Source: Acetatifactor sp. | Lineage (GTDB): Bacteria; Bacillota; Clostridia; Lachnospirales; Lachnospiraceae | Direction of reading: 5' to 3' | Assembly: GCA_022511385.1 (NCBI GenBank) | Contig: JAFLRN010000008.1 | Location: 1 to 62,404, forward strand | DNA: 62,404 bases | Shown: piece after piece, positions 54,421 through 62,194 of the stretch | Numbering within the stretch: the stretch's first letter is position 1 | Layout: every line of letters begins with the position of its first letter | Notes under the pieces: model-generated | The model's database searches: none | Told to the model about the DNA's origin: nothing | Seen by the model: the letters and a program-made list of their open reading frames with translations, nothing else | Program-made: the position numbers and the translations under genes

Positions 54421-54774
54421 TCATCCATTTTGCAATTCCTGAATTACATCTACCGTGCGCTGATATTCTTCCTCGACCTTACCCAAAAGAGTATCATTCT
54501 CTGGCTTTTCACCGGCTCTGAGAGCCTCCGTCAGCTCGTCGCTAACTTCAAACAGCTTTGTAAAGCCGAGGTTCAGGCTGACACCCTTTAAGGTGTGGGC
54601 CGCACGAAAGGCTTCATTGTAATTGCCCGCCGCCATGGATTCCTCCAGAAGGGCATAGCTGTCGTCTGCGAGAAATTTCAGTGTAAACTTTTCTACAAGT
54701 TTTTCGCTGCAGAGACGTCCAAGTGTTCCGTCATAGTCGGCTTGTAGTTTTTCATAACACTCGCGTAATGTCAT
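54421..54774 (-). CDS. Histidine phosphotransfer (Hpt) domain protein
   Basis: 117 residues, all-helical. RAAHTLKGVSLNLGFTKLFE carries the phosphorylatable histidine (H-x-L-K-G motif). It would pass phosphate between a hybrid kinase elsewhere and the receiver of the HD-GYP protein two genes downstream. CAAGGAGGATAT precedes the ATG. First gene of its operon. Confidence 0.9.
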   Translation of the reverse strand: MTLRECYEKLQADYDGTLGRLCSEKLVEKFTLKFLADDSYALLEESMAAGNYNEAFRAAHTLKGVSLNLGFTKLFEVSDELTEALRAGEKPENDTLLGKVEEEYQRTVDVIQELQNG

Positions 54775-54834
54775 ATATCCTCCTTGGCAAAGTTGGGGTT
54801 ATTGCCTTGAAAATAAAGTAGAAATGATGAGTTA

Positions 54835-54864
54835 ATTATATTATATGGCGGCTGTGTATGGCAA
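54835..54864 (-). promoter_or_regulatory. Promoter of the Hpt operon
   Basis: Minus strand TTGCCA (54859-54864), 18-base spacer, TATAAT (54835-54840), about 60 bases before the Hpt start. Confidence 0.65.
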
Positions 54865-54930
54865 GTATTTTATTATAATTCCTTGACATTTACAACCAGG
54901 GGGCAGGTAAGGGTTTCCGCGAGTGACGCC

Positions 54931-55081
54931 CAGACCTGGCAATGTGTCTCCGGCAGACACGCTCCCACTTGGAAAAACACGTACGCGGACACAAGCTCTG
55001 CATGACAGAGCTAGCTCGAAAGTACCTCGCTAAGTGCCGACGTGTTTTTAACATTCTGCCGGAGACACATTGCCAGGTCTG
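54931..55081 (-). repeat. Structured repeat element, copy E2
   Basis: 151 bases. Perfect 27-bp outer stem starting CAGACCTGGCAATGTGTCTC. Inner stem AAAAACACGT/ACGTGTTTTT, a hairpin AGCTCTG-catga-CAGAGCT, and the conserved loop (minus strand GGTACTTTC) closed by TAGCga/gaGCTA at 55012-55031. The core is the reverse complement of E1's, with outer arms of different sequence. Confidence 0.8.
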
Positions 55082-55137
55082 TGCTGTTTCTATACGCATA
55101 TGAAAAACAAAAACTTTACAGCTTATTGTTAATAACA

Positions 55138-55307
55138 GGCGGCGGGGGGCGTGCTCTGGGCCAACAATGCAGAGGCGCCCTTAGCGGAGGTGAAATCCAC
55201 TGCCTACGCAGACTTAGGTGCGGTACTTTCGCACCTTAATCGTAGTTGGCAGTTAGTTCACCGAAGCGCCGCCTCGTTGGCCCAGGGCATGCCTACCGCC
55301 CGCCGCC
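55138..55307 (+). repeat. Structured repeat element, copy E3
   Basis: 170 bases. Outer stem GGCGTGCTCTGGGCCAAC with GTTGGCCCAGGGCATGCC, extended by GGCGGCGGG/CCCGCCGCC. The core GAGGCGCCCTTAGCGGAGGT, then GAAATCCACTGCCTACGCAG, leads to the hairpin AGGTGCG-GTACTTT-CGCACCT at 55216-55236. Nearly identical to E4. Confidence 0.8.
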
Positions 55308-55343
55308 GTCACTCGCTGAAAATAAGCGGCGAATCGAAATGCA

Positions 55344-55838
55344 TCAACTTTTCCAATGTAGTCTATGCAGCTGCCCCTCTTGTTCCAAACCCTCGAATCC
55401 TTGCTGACGCAGCGCTTCATAGAGTACGATTGCTACCGAATTGGACAAATTTAGGGAACGAATGGCTGGAAACATCGGGATGCGGATGCAGGCGGACTCG
55501 TGATCTACAAGAATTTCCTCAGGAATACCCGCGCTCTCCCGGCCAAACATAATGTAGTCATCAGGACCGTATGCGACCTCGGTGTAGGACTGCCTGGCCT
55601 TGGTGGTGGCCATCCATATTTTTGCACCGGGATTCTGATCCTGAAAGTCCTGAAAATTCATATATCTATGCACATCCAAAAGATGCCAGTAATCCATCCC
55701 TGCCCGCTTCAAGGATTTTTCGTCCAGCCGGAAACCCAGAGGCTCTATCAAATGGAGGGAGGTTCCTGTTGCCACGCAGGTGCGCCCGATATTTCCTGTA
55801 TTGCCCGGTATCTCCGGCTGATGTAATACGATATTCAT
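55344..55838 (-). CDS. trmL: tRNA (cytidine/uridine(34)-2'-O)-methyltransferase
   Basis: 164-residue SPOUT methyltransferase. It begins MNIVLHQPEIPGNTGNIGRT and has LIEPLGFRLDEKSLKRAGMD, then MFGRESAGIPEEIL and IPMFPAIRSLNLSNSVAIVLYE (the trefoil-knot SAM site). It modifies the wobble base of tRNA-Leu. AGAGGCATAATT precedes the ATG. Complete and typical in length. Confidence 0.95.
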   Translation of the reverse strand: MNIVLHQPEIPGNTGNIGRTCVATGTSLHLIEPLGFRLDEKSLKRAGMDYWHLLDVHRYMNFQDFQDQNPGAKIWMATTKARQSYTEVAYGPDDYIMFGRESAGIPEEILVDHESACIRIPMFPAIRSLNLSNSVAIVLYEALRQQGFEGLEQEGQLHRLHWKS

Positions 55839-55862
55839 AATTATGCCTCTTGTCCGCTCCAG

Positions 55863-55956
55863 CGGGCATCAACTCAAGCTCATACCGCTGCCTGTTAGCG
55901 CGGGCACCAATTCAAACTCATATCTCTGCCATCTGCAGCATGCATCAATTCAATAG
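55863..55956. repeat. 38-base tandem repeat, about 2.5 copies
   Basis: Units at 55863-55900 and 55901-55938 (both starting CGGGCAYCAAYTCAARCTCA) plus a partial unit at 55939-55956 starting CATGCATCAATTCAA. About three quarters of positions agree. It fills the trmL 5' region. Confidence 0.55.
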
Positions 55957-55973
55957 TGTAAAGTGAATTTCTT

Positions 55974-57152
55974 TCAGCCCCGCTCCTGCTGCAGCCTCTT
56001 CACAAACCGCTCCAGTCTGCCGATGGCAACCTTCAGATTTTCCAGAGAATAGGCGTAGGATATCCGGAGGAAGCCCTCCCCACTGTCTCCGAAGGCTGTA
56101 CCCGGCACAACAGCCACCTTCTCCTCCTCCAGGAACCTGGTGGCAAACTCGTCGCTGGTCATGCCAAACTGCTTGATGCAGGGAAATACATAAAAGGCGC
56201 CGTAGGGCTCGAAGCATTCCAGTCCCATCTCCCGAAAGGCGTTCAGCAGGTATCTTCTCCTTTGGTTATATGCCCCGCACATTTCAGCAATGTCATCATC
56301 GCCGTTTTTCAGCGCCTCCACAGCCGCATACTGGCTGGTGGTTGGTGCGCACATGATGGCAAACTGATGGATCTTGGTCATCTGTTGGATGATGTTCGCG
56401 GGTCCGCAGGCATAGCCCAATCTCCAACCGGTCATGGCATAGGCTTTTGAAAACCCGTTGATCAGGATGGTGCGCTCCTTCATGCCCGGCAGGCTTGCGA
56501 TGGACACATGCTTTCCCTTGTAGGTCAGCTCGCCGTATATTTCGTCGGACATGACAATGAGGTCGTGCTTCAAAATGACCTCCGCAATGGCCTCCAAGTC
56601 CTCCCGCTCCATGATGGCGCCGGTGGGATTGTTAGGGAAGGGCAGGATCAGTACCTTTGTCCTGTCCGTGACGGCATCCTCCAGCTCCTGCGCTGTCAGC
56701 CGGAACTCGTTCTCCGCCTTCAGGTCGATGATCACAGGCTTCGCCCCAGCCAGAATCGCACAGGGCTCGTAGGACACATAGCTTGGCTGGGGAATCAGCA
56801 CCTCGTCGCCGGGATTGATCAACGCGCGCAGGCCAATGTCAATGGCCTCGGAGCCACCTACGGTAATAATCACCTCATGGGCTGCGTCGTAGGTAATTCC
56901 CTGCTTTCTGGACATGTAATTGCAGACCTCGCGGCGCAGTTCCATCAAGCCGGAATTGGAAGTATAGAAGGTCCGTCCCCGCTCCAGGGAGTAGATGCCC
57001 TCATCCCGGATATGCCAAGGAGTGTCGAAATCCGGTTCGCCCACTCCCAGGGAGATTACCTCAGGGTCGTTCATCTCGCTGACTATATCGAAAAATTTCC
57101 TGATACCGGAGGGTTTTATATCTACTACTATATCTGACAGTGGATTTCTCAT
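55974..57152 (-). CDS. Class I/II PLP aminotransferase
   Basis: 392 residues. Fold type I: MSDEIYGELTY, NGFSKAYAMTGWRLGYACGP (Schiff-base lysine in SKAYAMTGWRLGY) and a C-terminal FLRISYAYSLENLK. Close to the aspartate/aromatic aminotransferase PatA-like subgroup. Its ATG overlaps the stop of the Lrp regulator gene as ATGA, so the two are translationally coupled. Amino donor and acceptor not determined. Confidence 0.9.
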   Translation of the reverse strand: MRNPLSDIVVDIKPSGIRKFFDIVSEMNDPEVISLGVGEPDFDTPWHIRDEGIYSLERGRTFYTSNSGLMELRREVCNYMSRKQGITYDAAHEVIITVGGSEAIDIGLRALINPGDEVLIPQPSYVSYEPCAILAGAKPVIIDLKAENEFRLTAQELEDAVTDRTKVLILPFPNNPTGAIMEREDLEAIAEVILKHDLIVMSDEIYGELTYKGKHVSIASLPGMKERTILINGFSKAYAMTGWRLGYACGPANIIQQMTKIHQFAIMCAPTTSQYAAVEALKNGDDDIAEMCGAYNQRRRYLLNAFREMGLECFEPYGAFYVFPCIKQFGMTSDEFATRFLEEEKVAVVPGTAFGDSGEGFLRISYAYSLENLKVAIGRLERFVKRLQQERG

Positions 57153-57631
57153 GGCGTAATCATCTCTCTTTCGTCTTCTTTTTTCTGTACGATCTCACAG
57201 CCGTGATCTTTATATTTCTTCAGGATAAAATGAGTGGCAGTGCTGAGCACGGCATCTAAGGTGGAAAGCTTCTCGGACACGAAGGTTGATACCTCCCTCA
57301 GTGTCTTGCCCTCCAGGATTACCATCAGGTCAAAACCGCCGGAGATCAGGTACACACTGCGCACCTCGGGATACTTGTAAATGCGCTCCGCCACGCTGTC
57401 AAAGCCCTGTCCCCTCTGGGGCGCTACCCGGACCTCGATCAGTGCCGTCACCTTCTCGATGGAGGTCTTCTCCCAGTTGATCAGCGTGTGATATCCACAG
57501 ATGACACCCTCGGCCTCCAGCGCGGCGATCTCGTTGACAACGTCAATCTCCTCCGCGCCCAGGATAATAGCCAGCTCCTTTAAGTCAATGCGGCTGTTCT
57601 TCTCTAGTACCGCCAGCAATTCTTCTCTCAT
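57149..57631 (-). CDS. Lrp/AsnC family transcriptional regulator
   Basis: 160 residues. N-terminal helix-turn-helix (LLAVLEKNSRIDLKELAIIL; DVVNEIAALEAEGVICGYHT) and a C-terminal RAM ligand-binding domain (TALIEVRVAPQRGQGFDSVA, SGGFDLMVILEG). It likely senses an amino acid and controls itself and the coupled aminotransferase gene. TGAGGAAAAT precedes the ATG. Confidence 0.92.
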   Translation of the reverse strand: MREELLAVLEKNSRIDLKELAIILGAEEIDVVNEIAALEAEGVICGYHTLINWEKTSIEKVTALIEVRVAPQRGQGFDSVAERIYKYPEVRSVYLISGGFDLMVILEGKTLREVSTFVSEKLSTLDAVLSTATHFILKKYKDHGCEIVQKKEDEREMITP

Positions 57632-57724
57632 ATTTTCCTCACTTTCTGCCGCCCATGCGGCGCAATATTCTCACTTTACCTTGTTCCGTCAAGAATCAAA
57701 CGGTAATTGACATCTTCAATCCAT

Positions 57725-58774
57725 TCAAGAGAGGGGGCTTTCTCCGCTCAAAAACCGATACAGTTCGTCGCCAGTAGGACGATCCATATATCGGACCTCC
57801 TCCCCGTTTAACAAAAGCCTATCCTTGCTGTCTGTCACCTTCCCCACAATAACAGCGGGAATCTGCCTGACATGCAGGCTTTCCACCAGCTTCTCTCCGT
57901 CCTCCGCGGTCATGACCAGACAACCGCCGGAAAGCAGCTGGTAGGGATTCACATTACAGAACTCGCATACCTCCACCGTCTCCTGTCTGAGAGGTAATTT
58001 CTTCATATCTATTGTCAGTCCGACACCTGCCCGCTCCGCCAGCTCCCAGAGAGCGGCAAAAATACCTCCCTCCGAAGCATCATGCATAGCGCAGACGCCG
58101 GACTCCATGGCGGTTGCAGCCTCCGGCAGAATGGATAGGTAGCGGTGAAATCCCACGGCTTCCTCCACCAGATAAGCCGGATAGCGGGAGCGCAGCCTCT
58201 CTCCGCAATATTCCGCCAAAAAAGCCGTTCCCTCCAGGCCGATCCACTTGCTGACCACCACATCCTGGCCGGGCGCGGCGGCTGTGAACGAATGGCCGGA
58301 AAGATCATTTCCGAAAAGACACCTGCCAAATCCGGCTGCCACTGCCACCGGCGAGGCAATTTCCCCCATGACTCTTGTCTGACCCCCTGCAATGGCCATG
58401 GAAAGCTCCCGACATTTCTCCTCCGTCTCCGCCATCAGAGCCTTTAACTCCGGCTCCTCCAGTGTCTCTGGCAGGAGCAGCGTCACCATGGCTGCCACGG
58501 GCTCCGCCCCTGACGCGGCCAGATTATTGGCACACTTCTGTATCAGCTGGGACATTGTATGCGCAACAGTATGACGGCCGGGTACACAGCCGGCGCGGGT
58601 CTTCACCTCCACCGCAGCCTCCTGCATACAAGAAATGACACATGCGTCAGAAAACGAAAAAATGGCGCAGTCCTTCCCTACTCCTGCGCCACTTCGTATC
58701 TCTTTTCTCTCTGTTTTCAGCTGTCTCAAAACGGAACGTTTCAAAACGTTCTCCGGAACTTTTCCAGTCTTCAT
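57725..58774 (-). CDS. AIR synthase-related (PurM/HypE-like) protein
   Basis: 349 residues from the ATG at 58774 (AAGGACTACTGGG upstream); an ATG at 58810 is possible. PurM-type ATPase features: AGVGKDCAIFSF and TMSQLIQKCANNLAASGAEP at the N-terminal half, AIAGGQTRVM (glycine-rich loop) and CAMHDASEGGIFAALWELAE in the C-terminal half. HypE carbamoyl-dehydratase has a C-terminal PRIC motif; it is absent here and no hyp genes are near. Probably an uncharacterised orphan of the AIR synthase family. Confidence 0.78.
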   Translation of the reverse strand: MKTGKVPENVLKRSVLRQLKTERKEIRSGAGVGKDCAIFSFSDACVISCMQEAAVEVKTRAGCVPGRHTVAHTMSQLIQKCANNLAASGAEPVAAMVTLLLPETLEEPELKALMAETEEKCRELSMAIAGGQTRVMGEIASPVAVAAGFGRCLFGNDLSGHSFTAAAPGQDVVVSKWIGLEGTAFLAEYCGERLRSRYPAYLVEEAVGFHRYLSILPEAATAMESGVCAMHDASEGGIFAALWELAERAGVGLTIDMKKLPLRQETVEVCEFCNVNPYQLLSGGCLVMTAEDGEKLVESLHVRQIPAVIVGKVTDSKDRLLLNGEEVRYMDRPTGDELYRFLSGESPLS

Positions 58775-58821
58775 CCCAGTAGTCCTTATATTTTTTTTCG
58801 TCTGGCCCACGATTACCGAGG

Positions 58822-60288
58822 CTATTGTGGCGTTTCCGGAAGGGGAGAGGTCAGCAGCGCGATCACATTCTTCACATGGTCGATGCTTCCGGTTCCGATG
58901 GCCGCCATGATCTCCTCATATGCCTGAGGATTATCGGTAGCAGTCCCCACTGTGACGCTTCGGGGCACCATCTTATAGCTGCTGCTGTTCACCTGGGTCC
59001 GACTGATCTCCACACCATCCTGCGTCACAATTTTCCAGAGCTTCGCCTTGTAACCGATGTGCGCGCCCTCAATGGCAGAAACATAACCAATTGGTTGTGA
59101 AGCGTCGGCATAGATCGTATCGGAAGGCGGATTGATCACCTCCAGGATCTCACTCTCATAGCGAACCTTATAGCCTGCACCCCGGGTTTCCTTGCCGTAA
59201 ATATTAAAGGTAATATGTTTGTTTTGGATGTAGCCTTCTATGTAAATGGGATAATCCAAATTATTAACAAATCTGAAATCCTTGCCGGAGCTCTCTGCAA
59301 TTGCTGCGTCGGCGGAAGGATTCACATAGCTGACGATCATAGAGTGGTTATGGCGTTCCGTCACTTCCAGTTCCGCTTCCAGCACTGCGTTGTAAAGGGT
59401 AGTGGACACCTGACAGATACCACCTCCAAGGCTGTCAACCACCTTGCCGTTCATATAGGAACCCGCCATATAGTAGCCATTTTTCTCCGTAAAGGGAGCA
59501 ACGGTGTTGTAGGCGGAAAACTCCTCGCCGGGATACAGGGTAATCCCGTCCACCAGCCTGCATCCATTGGTCACGTTGGCGCTTCTGTCTCTGTTAGAGG
59601 AGGTGAAAGAAGTGGTACAAGTACCCAGAATATCCTGGACAACGGACAGCTCTTCCGCGCTGCCCCTCGGCTCGTCAACTGCAATGTCAAGCTCAATGAC
59701 ACAGGGCTGATAATCCCAGCCATCGGTCAGATGATCATTGATCCTATCGATGGAAGTCTCCACATCCAGCTTATAGCCGGCCTGCCCCCCCATCACCTGA
59801 AACTGTCCGTTCTCGCGGACCAGATACGCATCCTCTGCCGCCACATCATATTTTGCGCACTCTTTGATCAGGATATCATTGATAGTCTGTAGGTCAAAAG
59901 CAAGAAGAATAGGATAAATCTTGTTTTCGTGTTCCAGGTCTTTCAGCAGCTTATAGCGCTCAATTATATTGCCATGGGTACCAAGCTGTGCTGCCGCGGA
60001 TACCAGGTCAGGGTTGGCCCAGTAAAGCCCAAGCTCCCCAGCTGTCACCACCACCTGATTGCCCTCTGCGGCCAGCAGAGTAATTTCCACCTGACTTAAT
60101 TGAGTGATAAATTTCTCCACCGCAGCGGACGCCTGGGCCTCGGTCATACCGGAAAGATCGATCTGTCCTGCATATATGCCGTTATGTATGGTCTTTTCAC
60201 TCTGAGCCCGGGTCACGGTACTGAAAGTCAACAGACAGATGGCTGAAAGAGTGAAAAATATTCCTTTCAATGACCATTTTTTCACCAT
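58822..60288 (-). CDS. VanW family cell-wall protein
   Basis: 488 residues. N-terminal membrane/signal segment (GIFFTLSAICLLTFSTVT) places it outside the membrane. Two repeated putative peptidoglycan-binding (YoaR-like) domains lie in the first half (NGIYAGQIDLSGMTEAQASA). The VanW domain follows: LYPGEEFSAYNTVAPFTEKN, GGGICQVSTTLYNAVLEAEL, VTERHNHSMIVSYV. Role in wall metabolism or glycopeptide response is not established. AAAGGAGTGGGAATT precedes the ATG at 60288. Confidence 0.88.
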   Translation of the reverse strand: MVKKWSLKGIFFTLSAICLLTFSTVTRAQSEKTIHNGIYAGQIDLSGMTEAQASAAVEKFITQLSQVEITLLAAEGNQVVVTAGELGLYWANPDLVSAAAQLGTHGNIIERYKLLKDLEHENKIYPILLAFDLQTINDILIKECAKYDVAAEDAYLVRENGQFQVMGGQAGYKLDVETSIDRINDHLTDGWDYQPCVIELDIAVDEPRGSAEELSVVQDILGTCTTSFTSSNRDRSANVTNGCRLVDGITLYPGEEFSAYNTVAPFTEKNGYYMAGSYMNGKVVDSLGGGICQVSTTLYNAVLEAELEVTERHNHSMIVSYVNPSADAAIAESSGKDFRFVNNLDYPIYIEGYIQNKHITFNIYGKETRGAGYKVRYESEILEVINPPSDTIYADASQPIGYVSAIEGAHIGYKAKLWKIVTQDGVEISRTQVNSSSYKMVPRSVTVGTATDNPQAYEEIMAAIGTGSIDHVKNVIALLTSPLPETPQ

Positions 60289-60345
60289 AATTCCCACTCC
60301 TTTCCACGACTTTGGAGTTAGCGGTTTACAGGTTAATTTCTTGAA

Positions 60346-60453
60346 CTAAGACAAAAAATATGTTAAAGTAGGTATGATCATAAAGAGTACGAGAATCACA
60401 ATGATCACAGCCGACAAGCGTCTTTTATTTTTGTTGCTGTTCATATTAAACAT
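60346..60453 (-). CDS. 35-residue single-pass membrane peptide
   Basis: ATG at 60453 with TTAGGAGCGGATCT upstream. Basic start MFNMNSNKNKRRLS, then one membrane helix AVIIVILVLFMIIPTLTYFL. Too short for most gene calls. Similar tiny basic-plus-helix proteins are widespread in Firmicutes (for example DUF4044-like or Prli42-like); assignment to any of them is not claimed. It lies upstream of the VanW gene, 58 bases away, and may share its transcript. Confidence 0.65.
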   Translation of the reverse strand: MFNMNSNKNKRRLSAVIIVILVLFMIIPTLTYFLS

Positions 60454-60518
60454 AGATCCGCTCCTAACTGCCTTTATATGGCTGTAAGTACATTAAAAAC
60501 TCTGAAAGGATATTATAA

Positions 60519-61133
60519 ATGAATATAGCTCTTTTGGCAAGTTCACTTATTATTGTAATACTCATCGCCCATAATGTAAAGCGTCAGAACAAACTCAAGT
60601 CCCGGGTGGAGTCTGAATTCTGGGCGCGGGAGCATAGGGCTAACTCTGTCCGCCGCAAGTCCCTGGATGGGCTGGAGTATATCACCATCCCCCTGGAGTC
60701 CTTTCCCACCCACATTCTTCAGCAGGATCGCGTAGTAACTGAGTGCATTGAGACATTGGAATCCCTTACGGCACAAAAGATCGTGAACCTGACCGGCTAT
60801 ACCAACACGGACCTGAAGCTGGAATACGGCACTGCCAACATCACTGCTCTGTCAGAATATGACCAAAATTATACGGTACTGGTCCGCACATTGCAAAAGT
60901 GGGCTGATGTGCTGATAGAGGCGGGATATCCTGAGGAAGCCTGCGTCCTGATGGAATTTGCAGTGGACACCGGCACCGATATCAGCCACACCTACTATAA
61001 GCTGGCCGAATACTATTCCTCCAGAGGCGAGGACGACAGGATCCGGCGCCTGAAGGGCCTTGCCGGCGCCCTGCGCTGCTCCAGCCGCGACATCATCCTG
61101 AAGCATCTGGGCAGAGAGTATCCCCATATTTGA
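60519..61133 (+). CDS. Membrane-anchored protein of unknown function
   Basis: 204 residues. N-terminal membrane helix (IALLASSLIIVILIAHNV) then a basic stretch and a soluble domain. The C-terminal part (WADVLIEAGYPEEACVLMEF, DTGTDISHTYYKLAEYYSSR, IRRLKGLAGALRCSSRDIIL) looks like TPR-type helices. AAAGGATATTATAA precedes the ATG. It is divergent from the small peptide and VanW genes. No family claimed. Confidence 0.75.
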   Translation: MNIALLASSLIIVILIAHNVKRQNKLKSRVESEFWAREHRANSVRRKSLDGLEYITIPLESFPTHILQQDRVVTECIETLESLTAQKIVNLTGYTNTDLKLEYGTANITALSEYDQNYTVLVRTLQKWADVLIEAGYPEEACVLMEFAVDTGTDISHTYYKLAEYYSSRGEDDRIRRLKGLAGALRCSSRDIILKHLGREYPHI

Positions 61134-61198
61134 ATGGCATTCGTGTCCCATATCATATTATGCGGCAATGTCATGAAATATGACCGCCGAAGAAAAGC

Positions 61199-62077
61199 TC
61201 AAAGTTCAAATTCATCCTCCAGCTGCTTCCAGAAACTTTCCGGCACCTGCCCAAAATCACGGACTCCCATTCTTGAGGCTTCTCCCATTACTTCCATCAC
61301 ACATTGATAGAAGTAATTGATGCCTGTGACAAGGCTCTTTTGGACGGCCTTGCTCAGAGTCATCCCCATTTCTTCCACACCGCTGTCCTTGAAATCCTTC
61401 AAATATCCTTCCACATCATAGGAAATGGAGAAAAATTCGGTCTGCCACTCATGGGAGTCCTCTGTGAGCATTGCAAACTGTGCACGCCTGCCCACCCCAT
61501 CGATGGCAAGACCCAGGGAACCAGGATTGATATATGTCTTTTCCCCCTTGCGGTACAGCTCCTGGTGATGACTGTGGCCCCCCAGAAGATAACGACCGGG
61601 AAGCTCCCCCAGAGCCCGATCCCGCAGCCCCTGCTCCGTCATCACATTTCCCCGGACACGGCCGGGGACGCCGTGGCATATGTACAGGGTGGGACAGCCC
61701 TCGATCAAAATCTCCCGCTCCGTGGGAAGAGAGCCCAAGAAAGCCAGTTCCTCCTCACTGAGGTGCATTAACGTATAAAGCAAGGCACCGGTATTGGAGG
61801 AGGGCTTCCACCCCCGATGATTATCCAGATTATCCAACAGGTAATCCTCCCGGTTGCCCCGTATCAAATAGCATGGCCAGCGCTCCTGCATCCTGCGGAC
61901 CAACGCAAGAGTGCGGTCTGGATAGGGACCGTCTGTCACATAATCCCCCAGACAGATGATACCGTCCACAGGATTTTCCTCCAGAAAGGCTAGGAACGCC
62001 TCCAGCGCTTTGTAATTACTATGTATATCGCTGATGAGAGCCAGCTTTTTTCTGTTATGAGCAAGTTTTGCCAACAT
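61199..62077 (-). CDS. Metallophosphoesterase
   Basis: 292 residues. Calcineurin-like motifs: KLALISDIHSNYKALEAFLA (D-x-H), GIICLGDYVTDGP (G-D), LIRGNRED (G-N-x-x), LLGGHSHH (G-H-x-H). Close to YfcE/ApaH-like phosphodiesterases acting on small nucleotide or phosphoester substrates. The ATG at 62077 follows GAGGGTAACC. A C-terminal region of about 80 residues after the core is unrecognised. Confidence 0.9.
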   Translation of the reverse strand: MLAKLAHNRKKLALISDIHSNYKALEAFLAFLEENPVDGIICLGDYVTDGPYPDRTLALVRRMQERWPCYLIRGNREDYLLDNLDNHRGWKPSSNTGALLYTLMHLSEEELAFLGSLPTEREILIEGCPTLYICHGVPGRVRGNVMTEQGLRDRALGELPGRYLLGGHSHHQELYRKGEKTYINPGSLGLAIDGVGRRAQFAMLTEDSHEWQTEFFSISYDVEGYLKDFKDSGVEEMGMTLSKAVQKSLVTGINYFYQCVMEVMGEASRMGVRDFGQVPESFWKQLEDEFEL

Positions 62078-62109
62078 GGTTACCCTCATTATCTATATCG
62101 TATCTGACA

Positions 62110-62180
62110 GATCATTTGCACCTGCCGGATCATTCGCGCCTGCCGGATCATTCGCGCCTGCAGATCATTAGCGCCGGGCA
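62110..62180. repeat. 18-base tandem repeat, four units
   Basis: GATCATTTGCACCTGCCG, GATCATTCGCGCCTGCCG, GATCATTCGCGCCTGCA, GATCATTAGCGCCGGGCA, in the promoter region of the metallophosphoesterase gene. Confidence 0.7.
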
Positions 62181-62194
62181 GTCATTGTCAGCAA

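Larger units (their letters stand above)
54919..55316. repeat. 398-base composite palindrome holding E2 and E3
   Basis: The 569-base gap 54775-55343 is mostly this element. The outermost GCGAGTGACG (54919-54928) and CGTCACTCGC (55307-55316) form inverted ends. Inside lie two complete hairpin elements (E2 and E3) back to back. No plausible gene fits. Confidence 0.6.

Noticed and set aside
55151..55552. 133-residue plus-strand open frame
   Set aside because: It covers repeat E3 and the antisense of trmL; no ribosome site and no homology pattern.
62110..62180. CRISPR array
   Set aside because: Units are contiguous 17-18 base tandem repeats without spacers, and no cas genes are present.
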